This document shows positions 16,771 to 26,396 of a stretch of 64,000 nt of DNA, piece by piece. Every line of letters begins with the position of its first letter. Within the stretch, counting starts at the first letter, position 1. The DNA lies in assembly GCA_040509495.1 (NCBI GenBank), contig JBEVKW010000406.1, positions 72,214 to 136,213 of the forward strand, read 5' to 3'. The notes below the pieces were generated by a model. The model was not told the DNA's origin. It saw only the letters and a program-made list of their open reading frames with translations, and ran no database searches. A program made the position numbers and the translations under genes. Origin of the DNA: Terrimonas_A sp040509495. Lineage in GTDB: Bacteria > Bacteroidota > Bacteroidia > Chitinophagales > Chitinophagaceae.

Positions 16771-18912
16771 CTATTTTGGATATATGCCAATGTTTGGATT
16801 CACCTGAACAGGCGCCGGAGTAAATACACCTTTGAACGGACCTTCATTGAACTCGATGCTCGGCTCCATCCCGGAATTGATACCAAAACGCCAGCCTACT
16901 TCACCACTGGCCGAGCCATTGTCCATCACGCCCGTTTTACTTAAAGCTGGCGGTACGGTATACCCTGCGGACAAACCTGCTCCGAATTTCATTCCCATAT
17001 CATAGATACCGGTCTTACCGTCATGTGTGATATAAAAGGTCTGGCTGAGTTTAAGTTTGACATTTCCGACAAAACCCAGGTCACCTTTTTTACCTTCCAG
17101 ATCAAGACCGATACCGATGCTGAGGGTAGATTGCTTTGTTCTGAAATTCTGGCTGAAGCTGAATAAGGCCCCTTCACCGCCTTTAATGGTGATCGATTCA
17201 CAGTTCACATTTACCTTTCCAACAATAAAGGGAAGATCGATATTCACAGGACATTTGAAATTCCATTTAGCCGCTAAACTCATGGTATCCGGAGAATGCC
17301 CGATCGGTATGCAGGAGGAGGTTAGTGGTTCGGGGGGAGTCAGTTCCCGCAGCCTGCTTACATATTGCGCAGCCGCGCCATAAAAAGCCGCGTTACCCAT
17401 CGCTTCGTTGGGTGCAGACAAAAATCCTGCACGGGAATATTCATAGAAGAGGTACAAATAAATGCGCTGTTTCTTTTCACGATGATTCTTTTCTTTGGTA
17501 CCACGGTCGGCAATGTATTCGTTAGTGGCCTCATCAACCTTTACACACATTTCCTTCCTGAGTTTATCTATCTCCACGCAGCCTTTTCCGTTTCCTTCGC
17601 CGCAGGGTATTTTCTTTATCCGCTCGAGATAACTTTGCCGGATGCTTTCGGCTTTTTTCCGGTAGGATTCTGCGAGTTGTTTTTGCTCCTGCTCGTATTT
17701 TGGTTGATTGGTTTGTTCATCATCCAGCATATGGTTCAGGTAGGCTACACGCTTGGGCATCGTCCGGGCAGTCATTGCCGCGAATGTGCGGCCTGTTGCC
17801 ATGGAAGCCATTTTGCGCGGATCATTCATGATGCTTTTCATCATCTGCTCCAACTGGCGCGTACCTGCTTTTTCATATTCACTTTTGACGGGGCCCAGTT
17901 TTTCCCGCTCTGCATCCAGCTTCTCCCGGAAACTTGCTTTCTCTGCAATCACCGCTTCAGCATCTTTAATGGTCATTTGTGCGCGGGGTAGCTTGAACTT
18001 GTATTCATTGAAGTAGTCCGGTAATTCCGGCTCTCCCGTATAGCCTTTATATTTATCTGCCATACCGGTTTCTTCCAGGATCTCCATGGCTGTTTCAGAA
18101 TAACCACCTTCCAGTGAGGCGGCCGCGTATTCAGCTGCTTTAGCGGTATTTCCTTCTGCCTTTGCGATCTGGGCTAGAGTATTGTTTGCCTGAGGATGTT
18201 TGGAAACCCTGGCTGCCCGTGTCAGGTGCGTTTTTGCAGTATCTTTTATTCCCAGGGCAGCGTAGGCCTGGCCCATATTATTGGCAACAAGTGGATCTTC
18301 CGGGTTTTTGGTAACGAGATAACGAAGAATGGGAACCGCTTTTTCAGGAGCTCCGCCAATGATCAGTAATGCGCTTAGGTTATTCAGCATCAGGCCGTCG
18401 CTCATGTCCTTTAAGCAGGCTTGGGCCATTAATGCCATCGCTTCCATGGGTGACTTTGCAAAATACCAGCCGTATACAGATAACTGATGCAGCGTTGCTT
18501 TGTCCTTATACCGCTCAGTCATTTTTGCGATCTCTTTTTTCTCCCCGTCGCTTGATTTCTCGATGATCTTTTTATAGATCGCTTCAACATACTCCTTCAA
18601 CTCAATTGAAGTCATCGTTTTTTTAGGAATAGTGGCAACAACGGCAGTGTTGGGTTTAGGAAATTCCGGCGCCATAGAAGCGGCCATCATCCCATTTTTC
18701 TGTCCCTCCTCGATACGCTTTTGCGCCTCTTGTGCGATTTTTTTTATCTCAGCACCGTTCGGCATATTGTCCAGCTCTTTCATGTGCTCCTGCAACAACT
18801 TCATATCCTCTTCTGAAATATTTTGTTTTTTGTCTTTCTTCTGGGCAAAAGTGCCGGAACTGAAGCAACAAAGACACAGGGCGAAGAGAACGGATCTTTT
18901 CAGAAAATTCAT
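16771..18912 (-). CDS. Large periplasmic TPR and coiled-coil protein
   Basis: 713 residues starting at MNFLKRSVLFALCLCC with a signal peptide ending SSGTFAQ. It has a charged helical region, then TPR-like repeats around residues 150-290 (LMLNNLSALLIIGGAPEKAVPIL, DPLVANNMGQAYAALGIKDTAKTHL, QANNTLAQIAKAEGNTAKAAEYA). A long predicted coiled coil spans about 320-510, with a Cys cluster IPCGEGNGKGCVEIDKL. The C-terminal beta-rich part (residues about 580-713) carries repeated strands such as LSIGIGLDLEGKKGDLGFVG, which could be a barrel or surface-exposed sheet. No enzyme motif. A scaffold or envelope role is an inference. A terminator follows. Confidence 0.8.
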   Translation of the reverse strand: MNFLKRSVLFALCLCCFSSGTFAQKKDKKQNISEEDMKLLQEHMKELDNMPNGAEIKKIAQEAQKRIEEGQKNGMMAASMAPEFPKPNTAVVATIPKKTMTSIELKEYVEAIYKKIIEKSSDGEKKEIAKMTERYKDKATLHQLSVYGWYFAKSPMEAMALMAQACLKDMSDGLMLNNLSALLIIGGAPEKAVPILRYLVTKNPEDPLVANNMGQAYAALGIKDTAKTHLTRAARVSKHPQANNTLAQIAKAEGNTAKAAEYAAASLEGGYSETAMEILEETGMADKYKGYTGEPELPDYFNEYKFKLPRAQMTIKDAEAVIAEKASFREKLDAEREKLGPVKSEYEKAGTRQLEQMMKSIMNDPRKMASMATGRTFAAMTARTMPKRVAYLNHMLDDEQTNQPKYEQEQKQLAESYRKKAESIRQSYLERIKKIPCGEGNGKGCVEIDKLRKEMCVKVDEATNEYIADRGTKEKNHREKKQRIYLYLFYEYSRAGFLSAPNEAMGNAAFYGAAAQYVSRLRELTPPEPLTSSCIPIGHSPDTMSLAAKWNFKCPVNIDLPFIVGKVNVNCESITIKGGEGALFSFSQNFRTKQSTLSIGIGLDLEGKKGDLGFVGNVKLKLSQTFYITHDGKTGIYDMGMKFGAGLSAGYTVPPALSKTGVMDNGSASGEVGWRFGINSGMEPSIEFNEGPFKGVFTPAPVQVNPNIGIYPK

Positions 18913-19278
18913 TTTAACAATTTCAGCGAAAATTGATAAAAACAACAGGCGGGGAAAGGACAACTGAGGTGAACCGGAAGATGTGATAGCTGAACGTGCA
19001 AAATCGGATGCCGAGATCAAGGGCCGTCAACTTCTTTACCCCTAAAAGTTAGGGCAGGTTTTCGGAGCCGGGATCATATCTCTATAAGGTTGAGGAGGAA
19101 CGCAACCGACGCGGCAAAACAGCCAGTGAATATTTTGTGTTTCCCTGCTCACCGTGCATCGCCGCGTCCGGTACCTTCTCCTGCGCTGATAGTGAGTCTT
19201 CGTTTTACCATTCGTCCCGCATATTCCTTAACTTGCTTTTACGCCTTATCTCTCTTCAAACCCACATCCAGATAACTG
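18913..19278. other. Intergenic region without a supported gene
   Basis: 366 bp between divergent genes (TPR protein leftward, TlpA-TPR protein rightward). No coding sequence with family resemblance, no long repeat and no exact TAnnTTTG box was seen, although both promoters must lie here. Confidence 0.6.
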
Positions 19279-21234
19279 ATGAAACGGCAATGCTATTTAT
19301 CCTTCCGGGTATCAAAATTCCTGTGCGCTGCTATAATGACTTTTGCTTCAGAAGCAGGATCAGCACAGCAGCTGGTATTGGAACCCGCCATGCCCGAACG
19401 CGGGAAAGCAGTGAAAGTCATATTCACCCCCGCAATCGATACGAGTGGGCAAAACCTTATTACACAAGCGGACACATCTGTAACGATGGTGTTTTCCAGT
19501 TCCAACTTTTACAATACAGCCTATCGTTTACCAATGCAGCGGGTGGGCAAACAATGGACTGCCACTATTTATCTTGATCCCCGCTATGCGTCCTATGCCA
19601 CCTTCACGCTGGAAAGCGGCGCCCGCATTCAAAAACCCGCAAAGAACAAGCATTATGAAATACCGGTTTATGCTAACGGCATCAGGGCGAAAAACAGTTT
19701 TCTCTATGAGAACTATAGCCTTCCATCACAAATAGGGAAAAGTCCCGAGGTTCCCCGGCTACAGCGCGAACTGCTGGAAAAAGAACTTGAACTGTACCCG
19801 GATAATTATGAAGCGAAAGTCAGGCTGCTGCATAACAAGATGAACAGCACTGATGGTGAAGAAAAAGAACAATACCGTCAACAGGCCTTAAAAGTGATCG
19901 CAGATAATTTTTATAAAGAACCGGGGAATGCCGGTCTGCGTGATAAAACAACCATGGGTTACCTTATCATTGGAGAGAAGACAAGAGTTGACTCCATCCG
20001 CCAGGTGATCAAAACAAACTATCCGAATACGCCAGCTGGTTATGAAATGCTTACCTCAGAAATTGAAGAGATCGAAGACAAAGAGGAAAGAAAGAACAAG
20101 GCAGAAGCATTGCTGAAGGCGACACCCGCTGCGAACCTGGAAAATGTACTGGATCTGCATCAGATACTCGCTACGTACTATGCGGAGGCGAAAAATAGCC
20201 GGAAAGTCCGTTACCATCTTTCGCCATTCAAACCAGACACCACGCCTTATTACGGGCCGACGTTGCTTAAATGGTCGAAGATGCTGCTTGATAACGGCAT
20301 TCTTCCTGATACAGCACTCGCCTATACCGAACGTGCGTATTCACTGGCTGCTCGCTTTCCAGCTGGTGTAATTCGTTACTGGCCGGAAACGGGATATGTA
20401 CTTCCTTACGTAGATCCTGCCGTAAAAAAACAAGCAGAGCAGGCTGCCCGTGCCAATAGTCTTTCACTGAAGGCGTTGATCCTTCAAAAGAAAGGCGATC
20501 AGCAAAAAGCAAAGGAGGCATTGCAGAAAGCACTATCCTTATCCGATGACGGAAAGACCCTGGAATATGCCGCCGCCTATTATCGCGTAAACAAAAACTA
20601 CGAAAATGCTTACCAGCTTTCGAAAAAAATGGTGATCAATAACCAGGAGGATACCGCCGCTCAAAGATTGATGTATGAAGATTACACAGGCTGGAAAAAA
20701 ACAGAGGAAGGCTGGACAAAAGAAATGAAAGAAGTGGGAGAGCAATGGAAAACGTCCATCCTGGCTGCATTAAAAAAGGAACGGATCAACAAAGCATTAC
20801 CGGTAATGGCCAATCTCGTTACTATCAAAGGAGAACCGGTCACTCCGTCAGCCATGAGCGGAAAGATCGTGGTGATTGATTTCTGGGCCACCTGGTGCAT
20901 TCCCTGTATGAAGGAAATGCCGTATCTGCAGTCGGTATATGACCGGTACAAAGACAATCCAAAAGTGATGTTCATGGTAGTGAACAGCGGATCAGGCAAT
21001 ACGCTACAGGATGCGCAGAACTGGAATGGAAATAAAAAGTACAGCTTCCCGGTATTTTATACCGATGACAAGATGCTTGCGGAAAATTTCGGATTTGGAG
21101 TGATCCCGGCCACGTTCATCACTTCCACGGACGGGAATATTAAGTTCAGGAATATCGGTTTTGAAGGTCCGGCAATAGAATATAAACTGGCGACGGCAAT
21201 TGAGTTGTTATTGTCTGAAACAAATGTACACTAG
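19279..21234 (+). CDS. TlpA-family oxidoreductase with TPR-like middle region
   Basis: 651 residues with a signal peptide (MKRQCYLSFRVSKFLCAAIM...GSAQQ). The N-terminal beta domain (about 30-150) is followed by a helical, TPR-like region (about 165-500) with repeats such as LSLKALILQKKGDQQKAKEALQKALSL and YAAAYYRVNKNYENAYQLSKKM. The C-terminal thioredoxin domain has FWATWCIPCMKEMP with C540 and C543, and a cis-proline in FGVIPATFI. This build is typical of large periplasmic thiol-disulfide proteins of Bacteroidota; the client is unknown. It is transcribed away from the TPR protein gene at 16771-18912, with which it shares secreted and TPR features. Confidence 0.88.
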   Translation: MKRQCYLSFRVSKFLCAAIMTFASEAGSAQQLVLEPAMPERGKAVKVIFTPAIDTSGQNLITQADTSVTMVFSSSNFYNTAYRLPMQRVGKQWTATIYLDPRYASYATFTLESGARIQKPAKNKHYEIPVYANGIRAKNSFLYENYSLPSQIGKSPEVPRLQRELLEKELELYPDNYEAKVRLLHNKMNSTDGEEKEQYRQQALKVIADNFYKEPGNAGLRDKTTMGYLIIGEKTRVDSIRQVIKTNYPNTPAGYEMLTSEIEEIEDKEERKNKAEALLKATPAANLENVLDLHQILATYYAEAKNSRKVRYHLSPFKPDTTPYYGPTLLKWSKMLLDNGILPDTALAYTERAYSLAARFPAGVIRYWPETGYVLPYVDPAVKKQAEQAARANSLSLKALILQKKGDQQKAKEALQKALSLSDDGKTLEYAAAYYRVNKNYENAYQLSKKMVINNQEDTAAQRLMYEDYTGWKKTEEGWTKEMKEVGEQWKTSILAALKKERINKALPVMANLVTIKGEPVTPSAMSGKIVVIDFWATWCIPCMKEMPYLQSVYDRYKDNPKVMFMVVNSGSGNTLQDAQNWNGNKKYSFPVFYTDDKMLAENFGFGVIPATFITSTDGNIKFRNIGFEGPAIEYKLATAIELLLSETNVH

Positions 21235-21280
21235 TACCATTTTATGTTACCTGCAATATTCCTCTTTATAAATCCTTTTG

Positions 21281-21496
21281 TCACATCTTTCCTTTAAACG
21301 TTGCGTATATCGCCATTGCATGACCGTGCCCCAGTTCGAATTCTTCCTTAAGCCAGTTAGTTATTTCTGTTGCTTTTACTGCGGGACTCAATTTGCCTTT
21401 TTCTACAAATCCTTTTTTCTCTGCGAGTTTTTTAAAGTCAGCAGGCGTTTTGCCTGTCTTTGCCTTGATGTTGTCAATATATGCCTGAAATGACAT
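21281..21496 (-). CDS. Small DUF4287-family protein
   Basis: 71 residues starting MSFQAYIDNIKAKTG. The whole chain fits the DUF4287 pattern: an N-terminal helix, KTPADFKKLAEKKGF, and the C-terminal WLKEEFELGHGHAMAIYATF with a conserved GHGHAMA. Function unknown; larger relatives fuse this unit to DUF5655. The ATG at 21496 was chosen over a longer frame because family members start at this point. Probably cytoplasmic and monocistronic, converging with the TlpA-TPR gene. Confidence 0.85.
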   Translation of the reverse strand: MSFQAYIDNIKAKTGKTPADFKKLAEKKGFVEKGKLSPAVKATEITNWLKEEFELGHGHAMAIYATFKGKM

Positions 21497-21662
21497 GGAA
21501 GTTATTATTTTAGTAATAAGATATTTTACGAAGCCTGTGCATTTTTTACCGAAGAACATTTTTTACTATCCTGGCAGCAGGCTATTTTTTGCTGGTCATC
21601 TTCATTGTACCATGGGCATAGAACGGCAGGAAACCACTGCCAACATAAACTGGAGCCGCCGC

Positions 21663-22580
21663 TCAATTAAACGACTGCCGGAATTCTCCCGGTGATAAAT
21701 TCGTTTTTGATTTGAACAGCTTGCTGAAAGATTGCGAATGCTCAAACCCTAACTCATAGGCAATTTCACTCACTGACAAACTTGTCGTCGACAATTTCTC
21801 CTTCGCTTTTTCGATCAGCTTCTCATGAATATGATGCTGCGTACTCTGTCCCGTCAGCACTTTCAATAAACTGCTGAGATAATTCGGAGACACTGCCAAT
21901 TCTTCTGCAATAAACTGAACAGATGGCAACCCTTTGCTCAATAATTCTGCATTATTGAAATAACGATCAAGCACGTCTTCGAGCCTGGTCAAGAGCTGAT
22001 GATTATTGATCTTTCTTGTAATAAACTGGCGCTGATAAAACCGTTCGCAATAATTCAGCAGTAACTCGATCTGCGCCACAATGATGTTCTGGCTGAATTT
22101 ATCAATATTCGAATGATATTCATGCTGGATATTCTCCATTATCCCCTTAATGACCATTTCTTCTTTTTCCGACATGAACAAAGCTTCATTCACTGCATAT
22201 CCGAAAAAATCATACTGTTTTATTGTTTTGGCAAGCGATGTATTCCATAAGAAATCTGGGTGAAAGAACAGGAGGATACCTGTCGGCTTCACAACGGGCT
22301 TATCCACTGTTATATTGATCAACTGGCCCGGAGAAACGAAGGAGATCAATCCTTCGTCAAAATCATACTGTTGCTGACCATAGCGGAACTTTCCATTGAT
22401 GCCCCGTTTTAAACCGATCGAATAGAAATGCTGAATCCAACTGATCTCTTTTTCCGCGGTGGCATAATCTACCAGGCCGTAGTCAACGACGCTTACCAGC
22501 GGATGCTCGGGTTTCGGCAGACCGCTCATCTTATGAAACTCGCTGATCGTATCAAATTGAAATGTTTGCTTTGGCTTCAT
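21663..22580 (-). CDS. AraC-family transcriptional regulator
   Basis: 305 residues starting MKPKQTFQFD. An N-terminal cupin-like sensing domain (about 20-160; FRYGQQQYDFDEGLISFVSPGQ) is followed by a C-terminal double helix-turn-helix (about 205-305) with LPSVQFIAEELAVSPNYLSSLLK and the signature SVSEIAYELGFEHSQSFSKLFK. It lies just downstream of an SDR gene on the same strand, with a small hairpin between, so it may regulate that gene. Many close relatives sit beside an SDR oxidoreductase. The ligand is unknown. Confidence 0.9.
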   Translation of the reverse strand: MKPKQTFQFDTISEFHKMSGLPKPEHPLVSVVDYGLVDYATAEKEISWIQHFYSIGLKRGINGKFRYGQQQYDFDEGLISFVSPGQLINITVDKPVVKPTGILLFFHPDFLWNTSLAKTIKQYDFFGYAVNEALFMSEKEEMVIKGIMENIQHEYHSNIDKFSQNIIVAQIELLLNYCERFYQRQFITRKINNHQLLTRLEDVLDRYFNNAELLSKGLPSVQFIAEELAVSPNYLSSLLKVLTGQSTQHHIHEKLIEKAKEKLSTTSLSVSEIAYELGFEHSQSFSKLFKSKTNLSPGEFRQSFN

Positions 22581-22698
22581 AATAACAGTAAGGTGAAGAT
22601 ACAAAATGATGAAATAACGAGCACTGTTTCCGGCGCGTACACCGCGTCTGCCACATTCTTCCTGCGGCTTTTGCGCACGGGGATCAACAGGAATTACA

Positions 22699-22743
22699 CG
22701 ACCGGTCTGAAGCACCTGGCATCAAACCGGTCGGGATAATTCA
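22699..22743. terminator. Hairpin between the SDR and AraC genes
   Basis: CGACCGGT (22699-22706) and ACCGGTCG (22736-22743) are perfect inverted copies 29 bp apart, just after the SDR stop. No T-run follows on the minus strand, so it may instead be a regulator site. Confidence 0.35.
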
Positions 22744-22751
22744 CCCACTGA

Positions 22752-23588
22752 TCAGAAGTCTGTTGACCGGCTCACCCCTTCATATTTTTTCAATTCGTCA
22801 CCGATGGCGCTCAACTGATTTTCTGCCATTCCAAACGCATCGCTTCCCAGGAAAAGGTGTATGGGTTTTTCATCTCTTTCTGCTACTTCGATCAATGCTG
22901 CTGCCGCCTTTTCAGGATCTCCGGGCTGATTACCTGGAATTTCATGCTGATGCACAGCCTCTAACTGACGGGCCTCTACATAGGCATCGATAGGATTTTT
23001 AGGCAGGTTCAAGGAACCTTCCAGTAGAAAGTTAGTTTTGAAATAGCCGGGATAAACCACCGTAGCGCTCACGCCAAATGATTTCACCTCAGCAGCAAGC
23101 GACTCGGTAAATCCTGCCACGGCAAATTTGCTGGCGCAATAAATTCCCCAACCGGGAAAGCCTGCAAAAAATCCTCCTATAGAAGAGATATTGAAAAATG
23201 CGCCGGATCTCTGCTCCCTCCAGTAGGGCATTATCTTGCGGATCACATTCAAGGAACCAAATACGTTGACATCGAAATTCTGGCGCGCTTCTTTATCTGT
23301 CAGCTCTTCGATAGTTCCTAACTGACCATAACCAGCATTATTCACCACCACATCTATGCGTCCAAAAGACTGGATCGCTTTTCCGATGGCAGTTTCCACA
23401 CTCTGTTCGTCCAGCAGATTCATTTCTAAGGGAAGGAAAGAGGAAGATGCGCCAACTTCCCTGGTGATCGCGTTGAGATCGCGTGTAGTGGCAGCTACCT
23501 GGTAGCCTTCTCTGATCAATGCCTTTACCAATGATAAACCCAGACCTTTTGATGCACCGGTTACAAACCAGACTTTGTTCTTTTTCAT
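22752..23588 (-). CDS. Short-chain dehydrogenase/reductase
   Basis: 278 residues starting MKKNKVWFVTGASKG. Classical SDR features are all present: the TGASKGLG cofactor loop near residue 10, NNAGYG near 90, the NISS serine, and the catalytic YCASK (Tyr-x3-Lys) in FPGWGIYCASKFAVAGF, followed by VYPGYFKTNF. It should be an NAD(P)H-dependent oxidoreductase of cytoplasmic location; the substrate is not predictable. The AraC-type regulator gene follows on the same strand. The upstream stretch 23589-23877 contains no supported gene. Confidence 0.92.
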   Translation of the reverse strand: MKKNKVWFVTGASKGLGLSLVKALIREGYQVAATTRDLNAITREVGASSSFLPLEMNLLDEQSVETAIGKAIQSFGRIDVVVNNAGYGQLGTIEELTDKEARQNFDVNVFGSLNVIRKIMPYWREQRSGAFFNISSIGGFFAGFPGWGIYCASKFAVAGFTESLAAEVKSFGVSATVVYPGYFKTNFLLEGSLNLPKNPIDAYVEARQLEAVHQHEIPGNQPGDPEKAAAALIEVAERDEKPIHLFLGSDAFGMAENQLSAIGDELKKYEGVSRSTDF

Positions 23589-23877
23589 ATTTTTTGATTT
23601 TTGATGTTGCTCATTTTGACAACACAAAAATCAAAAGGATTCACTCCGCAGATGTAACCAAATCTAAGGTTGTTGTAGCCGATTCTATAGTTCAGGAAGA
23701 AAGACCAGTCGCTTTACATTTATACATGGAAATAATCCGGCCGATCTTCGCTGATAGAAGCCCCCAGACAAGCAGACAAATCTTTTCAGAAGTGACTACT
23801 TGCGAATCTGCAGGTCTATTCGCGGAGATCGGCGGAATATTTCGATTTAACGAAGCGGATGAGAGATCTTACCGTCG

Positions 23878-24366
23878 TTACCATTTCGCGAGATACTCCT
23901 CCAGCCGGTCCAGCGTCTCTTCAATACCTGCCACCATGCCCATTTCCTTCACCTGCTGAAGATCCTTCTCAGATGCATAGCGGGCAGTGCTCGTTACAAC
24001 TGTTACGCCATCTTTTTCGGTGAACTCGTTGCGGATATTTGCAGACGGCATAGAAGAATTCACGTTTCCATCCTTATCAGAAAAGTGATCCTGGTAAACG
24101 ATCAGATCGGATTCTTTGATCTCACTAAAGGTAGCCAGTCCCCAGGCTTCCGCGCCATCCGGTCCTTTCATGCAATAATGCCAGCGGCCACCCGCCCGGA
24201 AGTCCATTTCGCATTCATTCACAGGCCATTCGCGCGGCCCCCACCAGTTTCTTAAATGTTTACAGTCTGTATATGCTTCAAACACTTTTTCTTTTGGAGC
24301 ATCAAACTCCCGTGTCAGGACCATATCAGTCCCCTGGGTTTCTACTTTTAATTGATGTTTGGTCAT
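23878..24366 (-). CDS. SRPBCC / AHSA1-family protein
   Basis: 162 residues, probably starting at the ATG at 24366 (MTKHQLKVETQG). The Bet v 1-like fold is indicated by LTREFDAPKEKVFEAYTDCKHLRNWWGPREW near the start and the terminal GMVAGIEETLDRLEEYLAKW helix. The central strands contain GGRWHYCMKGPDG. Such proteins bind hydrophobic ligands in a cavity or act as Hsp90 activator-like stress proteins; the ligand is unknown. It is followed on the same strand, 113 bp upstream in transcription order, by a LytTR sensor pair but is probably not part of it. Confidence 0.9.
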   Translation of the reverse strand: MTKHQLKVETQGTDMVLTREFDAPKEKVFEAYTDCKHLRNWWGPREWPVNECEMDFRAGGRWHYCMKGPDGAEAWGLATFSEIKESDLIVYQDHFSDKDGNVNSSMPSANIRNEFTEKDGVTVVTSTARYASEKDLQQVKEMGMVAGIEETLDRLEEYLAKW

Positions 24367-24479
24367 AGTCAAAGTTTTTATAACTTATTTTACGGCCAAT
24401 ATCATACCTGTTTGAAGGCGGGAAACATGTTTCGGGAAAGATGCGGGAATTTGATCCATGATGATCATAAGATCCCATT

Positions 24480-25160
24480 TTAACTATTCATATATTTCCA
24501 CACGCCATCACGGTAATTTTCACCAACCGGGACCTCTTTGCCTCCGACCACTACGCTACTGCGTTCAACCCGGTCTGCCTTTGTAATATTAACCAGGTAC
24601 GAGCGATGCACTCGCAAGAAGGTATCACCCGGCAAAAGTTCCGTCAGTGACTTCATCGTGAGATGCGTGAGAAGGCTTCCCTTTGTAGTTTTGATCATGA
24701 TATAATCTTTGACTGACTGAGCATACAGCAGATCTGCATGCATTACTTTGATCAGTTTTCCGGACACTTTGAAGTAGGTATACTCTTTTTGTTCAGGCTT
24801 CTCATCCGGCAGAATACGCAACAACTTTTGCATGCTCTTTTCGAACCGCTCATAACTGACCGGTTTCAATAGATAATCCACGGCATCCAGCTCAAAACCA
24901 GTGTGCGCATATTCTGTATAGGCCGTTGTAAAAATAACCCTGGGAGGATGTTTGAGAGATTGCAAAAAATCAATTCCGCTGATCGAAGGCATGCGTATAT
25001 CCAGGAACATCAGGTCAACCGTTTCTTTATGCAGCACATCAAATGCTTCCAGTGCATGAGCGCACTTTGCCACAATGGCTAATTGCCCGTAGCGCAATAT
25101 GTGCGCTTCAAGTACTTCCTGCGCCAGTGGTTCATCATCAACAATAATACACCTGATCAT
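24480..25160 (-). CDS. LytTR-family response regulator
   Basis: 226 residues. The receiver domain has IIVDDEPLA (D8/D9), phospho-acceptor D54 in LMFLDIRMP, TTAYTEYA and LLKPVS. The LytTR domain from about residue 125 carries LLYAQSVKDYIMIKT and FLRVHRSYLVNI. The start overlaps the stop of the partner kinase gene by 4 bp (ATGA), so the two are co-translated. This is the second LytS/LytTR pair of the window. Targets unknown; the divergent TlpA gene at 26397 is the nearest candidate. Confidence 0.94.
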   Translation of the reverse strand: MIRCIIVDDEPLAQEVLEAHILRYGQLAIVAKCAHALEAFDVLHKETVDLMFLDIRMPSISGIDFLQSLKHPPRVIFTTAYTEYAHTGFELDAVDYLLKPVSYERFEKSMQKLLRILPDEKPEQKEYTYFKVSGKLIKVMHADLLYAQSVKDYIMIKTTKGSLLTHLTMKSLTELLPGDTFLRVHRSYLVNITKADRVERSSVVVGGKEVPVGENYRDGVWKYMNS

Positions 25161-26263
25161 TTCAACTCGATATTTAAGTTCACTTCATATTGACCTTCTC
25201 CTGCTGTCACATTCAACTGATACGAACCTGCGTACAAAAGATCTAATCTCTTCCGCACATTCTCCAGGCCGATCCCTTTCTCTTTTTGCTCTGTGTTAGC
25301 GCCGGCTACCGTATTCCGCACCTGCAAATTCAACTCCTTATCCTGCACATAGATCACGATCAGAACTTCTGCCTGATAAAGACTTTCTCGCGCACCATGT
25401 TTGAATGCATTTTCGACAAAAGGTAACAAAAGCAGGGGTTCAATGGTCACCCAGCTAACATCCCCCTGCACATCAAAAACAATGGCAACATTATTGCGAT
25501 GCCGGATCTTCTCGATCTCCACGTAATTGGAAAGAAAATCAATTTCCTGCTTCAGTGACACTTTGTTTTCCCCTGATTGATATAAGATATACCGCATCAT
25601 CTCCGACAGCTTCAAAACCATCGGCCCTGTATCAGGCGATTGCTTGATCGCCAGCGCATAAATATTATTCAATGTATTAAAAAAGAAATGAGGCTGAACC
25701 TGTGCCCTCAGGTAATTCAACTCCGCAAGCAGTTGCTGCTCCTTCAACTCTGTCACTAACTTCTCTTGCTTGAGCGATCTGACCATGTAAGCAAAAAATA
25801 TGATCGGCAAACACCTCGATGAGAGCATGTAGGCATAGATGACCTTGAAGTTGTCTTCGCTCTTGTATTGCCTGGCCGCTAACTTCCTTAACTCTTCAGA
25901 CAAAAATGGAAGATAAATGGCTGAATAGTTTGCGATGTAATGATTGTAATAATGGATCACCGGAACAAACAACAACAGACTGACAAAAACCCATAAAGGC
26001 CTTTTAGCCTTTACCAATGGCTTAACGCAAAACCAATAGTAAGCACCATACAGTATAAAATGAAAGGTGCCGAACGTGAGCCTGTACTCCAGGGCACCCA
26101 CAAAGCTGCGTTTGCTGTCTTCGTAAATGGTATATTCTACATCACTTAAAATAGCTATAAAGTAAGTGAACGAACACACCATGAGTACCTCCATCCAGAA
26201 ATACTTATCTCTCAGTTTTTCGCGCCAGTTGATAGACATACGGCAAATTAAATGAATAGCCAT
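25157..26263 (-). CDS. LytS-type membrane sensor histidine kinase
   Basis: 368 residues; an alternative start at MSINWREKL (26239) would remove 8 residues. The N-terminal half has about four transmembrane helices (MEVLMVCSFTYFIAIL, FGTFHFILYGAYYWF, LWVFVSLLLFVPVIHYY, CLPIIFFAYMV), without an extracellular domain. The cytoplasmic part has a coiled linker, the PF06580 motif QVQPHFFFNTLNN with H192, and the ATPase with LLLPFVENAFKHG and KGIGLENVRKRL. It phosphorylates the LytTR regulator encoded immediately downstream with 4 bp overlap. The signal is unknown. This is the usual architecture of Bacteroidota LytS kinases that lack a propeller sensor. Confidence 0.92.
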   Translation of the reverse strand: MAIHLICRMSINWREKLRDKYFWMEVLMVCSFTYFIAILSDVEYTIYEDSKRSFVGALEYRLTFGTFHFILYGAYYWFCVKPLVKAKRPLWVFVSLLLFVPVIHYYNHYIANYSAIYLPFLSEELRKLAARQYKSEDNFKVIYAYMLSSRCLPIIFFAYMVRSLKQEKLVTELKEQQLLAELNYLRAQVQPHFFFNTLNNIYALAIKQSPDTGPMVLKLSEMMRYILYQSGENKVSLKQEIDFLSNYVEIEKIRHRNNVAIVFDVQGDVSWVTIEPLLLLPFVENAFKHGARESLYQAEVLIVIYVQDKELNLQVRNTVAGANTEQKEKGIGLENVRKRLDLLYAGSYQLNVTAGEGQYEVNLNIELK

Positions 26264-26374
26264 TCACTTGACCGTTCTGATTCGATTAAACCGGCTTTTT
26301 TTTCGATAAAACCGGCCCTGTCTAATTGTTCTTTGGATTGATCTAATGCCTCTTTTTAAACGGACTATCCTCTT

Positions 26375-26382
26375 TATGTTTG
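26375..26382 (+). promoter_or_regulatory. Candidate -7 box for the TlpA gene at 26397
   Basis: TATGTTTG is an exact match to TAnnTTTG, 14 nt before the chosen ATG. T-rich CTTTTT around 26352 could serve as a weak -33 region. Confidence 0.4.
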
Positions 26383-26396
26383 AAAAAATAACAGCC

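Noticed and set aside
18913..19278. A small gene in the 366-bp divergent gap (frame around 19137-19577)
   Set aside because: The frame runs antisense or out of phase into the TlpA-TPR gene and has no start context or family match.
23519..23959. Plus-strand frame between the SDR and SRPBCC genes
   Set aside because: It overlaps the starts and ends of two well-supported minus-strand genes and has no recognisable motif.
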